The notes under the pieces were generated by a model. The model saw nothing but the letters and a program-made list of their open reading frames with translations, did not search any database and was not told the origin of the DNA. DNA of 16,177 bases from an uncultured euryarchaeote (GTDB lineage: Archaea; Thermoplasmatota; Poseidoniia; Poseidoniales; Poseidoniaceae): positions 1 to 16,177 of the forward strand of contig CALCOP010000084.1 in the NCBI GenBank assembly GCA_937897365.1. The letters run 5' to 3'. Of the stretch, positions 15,516 through 16,177 are shown one piece after another. Made by a program: the position numbers and the translations under genes. How positions within the stretch are numbered: position 1 is the stretch's first letter; each line of letters starts with the position of its first letter.

Positions 15516-16177
15516 AGATGGCCAGATCAACCATTCGCCGGTTTGCTCTCCATGGCTCCATGCATGAATTTCATGTCCTCTCAAACCATCATGTGATACG
15601 AAAATCAAATGATGCTCAGTCAATATGAGATCACCATACGTTCCAGATGCAGAATTGTTATTCAATCCCGGCCATGGGTCGTATGCCAAATTTGGCAACG
15701 CGCCCTCTTGGAGGTGCCACAAAGACGAGCCACTCTCTACGCCGTCATTCTGACCGGACGCCAATACAAACAAATGCTCTTGAAATGATGCAAAACCAAG
15801 GATATTGGAACTTGCCATTCCCGCTCGCAAGTCGGTTTCGACCACAGTTCCGCTCACCGTTCCATCCGTCGAACAGATTTCATGAGCGACATTCGGAGCA
15901 ACACAATCGAACCAAACACGGTCTTGGTGAACGATGCCTCCAGCCCAGTCTCCCGGAGCGACAATTGATGTCGACAGGATGTTGGTATGACCCGATGAGA
16001 GATTATGAGCCCACACTTGCGGGTCAACTCCTGAAGTAAGTGCATCAAAAACCAAAATCTGTCCAATTTGGTGTATTCCGAGATGCTCTCCAACGTGAGT
16101 TGTTGGATTTCCAGTTCCTTGGTGCTGTAGATTGGTTAACCATACATGGTTGCCCTGTTCGAATAATTGTGCAAGTT
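15507..16177 (-). CDS. C-terminal part of a propeller-like repeat protein (ELWxxDGT family); 5' end outside window
   Basis: The frame is open to the right edge, so the 222 residues seen are the C-terminal part; the TTG at 16055 is internal, as the codons upstream continue without a stop. The clearest unit, HEICSTDGTVSGTVVETDL with ASSNILGF after it, matches the ELWxxDGTxxGTxxVxDI repeat found in large secreted proteins of bacteria and archaea, thought to form beta-propeller blades. Similar but worn units occur at PQVWAHN, SSLWHLQEG and GHEIHAWSHG, each after a strand of the IxFxA type. There is no membrane segment in the visible part. Location is probably outside the cell, by analogy with the family. 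The function is unknown. The stop lies inside the last codons of the convergent TrhO gene, a 9-bp overlap. Confidence 0.65.
   Translation of the reverse strand, partial: LAQLFEQGNHVWLTNLQHQGTGNPTTHVGEHLGIHQIGQILVFDALTSGVDPQVWAHNLSSGHTNILSTSIVAPGDWAGGIVHQDRVWFDCVAPNVAHEICSTDGTVSGTVVETDLRAGMASSNILGFASFQEHLFVLASGQNDGVESGSSLWHLQEGALPNLAYDPWPGLNNNSASGTYGDLILTEHHLIFVSHDGLRGHEIHAWSHGEQTGEWLIWPSSA

Noticed and set aside
1..16177. CRISPR array, tRNA gene, insertion sequence, prophage or defence cassette
   Set aside because: No direct-repeat array, cloverleaf, terminal inverted repeats, transposase or integrase motif was found on either strand; nearly all bases are accounted for by the genes listed.

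Overview
The window is a gene-dense stretch (seven whole or nearly whole genes plus two cut by the edges, almost no spacer DNA) of moderate G+C. It most likely comes from a marine planktonic euryarchaeon of the Marine Group II/III (Poseidoniales-like) type. This assignment is inference. It rests on an archaeal-style MutS-family ATPase with an N-terminal helix-hairpin-helix, a very large signal-peptide/one-TM surface protein ending in an aromatic 'GYWWY...EWWY' cytoplasmic tail, a lipobox protein, and several bacterial-looking housekeeping enzymes (glutamine-dependent NadE, TrhO-like rhodanese, a GIHH-type IleRS) in one neighbourhood. No rRNA or tRNA gene is present to settle it.

Layout. Positions 2-733 (+) hold the 3' end of a PepX/CocE-type serine hydrolase gene. 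It meets head-on, with zero bases between stop codons, a leftward block of three genes read from right to left: ileS (7585-4298), a secreted lipoprotein with Asp-box (BNR) propeller motifs (4235-2829), and a MutS-like ATPase with helix-hairpin-helix (2725-734). A 162-bp divergent intergenic region (7586-7747) separates this from a rightward block: a 1708-residue surface protein (7748-12874), glutamine-dependent NAD+ synthetase nadE (12892-14655) and a TrhO/UPF0176 rhodanese protein (about 14658-15515). The last three are spaced by 17 and about 2 bases, so they are probably co-transcribed. At the right edge a leftward gene enters (15507-beyond 16177). It encodes a repeat protein related to ELWxxDGTxxGT propellers, and its stop overlaps the end of the TrhO gene by 9 bp.

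Functionally the window mixes core translation and cofactor genes (IleRS, NadE, a probable wobble-uridine hydroxylase) with envelope or secreted proteins (lipoprotein, giant surface protein, propeller protein, possibly exported peptidase). I see no CRISPR array, phage, insertion sequence, toxin-antitoxin or recognisable defence system. The least explained pieces are the aromatic WW-like tail of the surface protein, the reelin-like module in its ectodomain, the divergent MutS-like ATPase, and the degenerate propeller repeats at the right edge.
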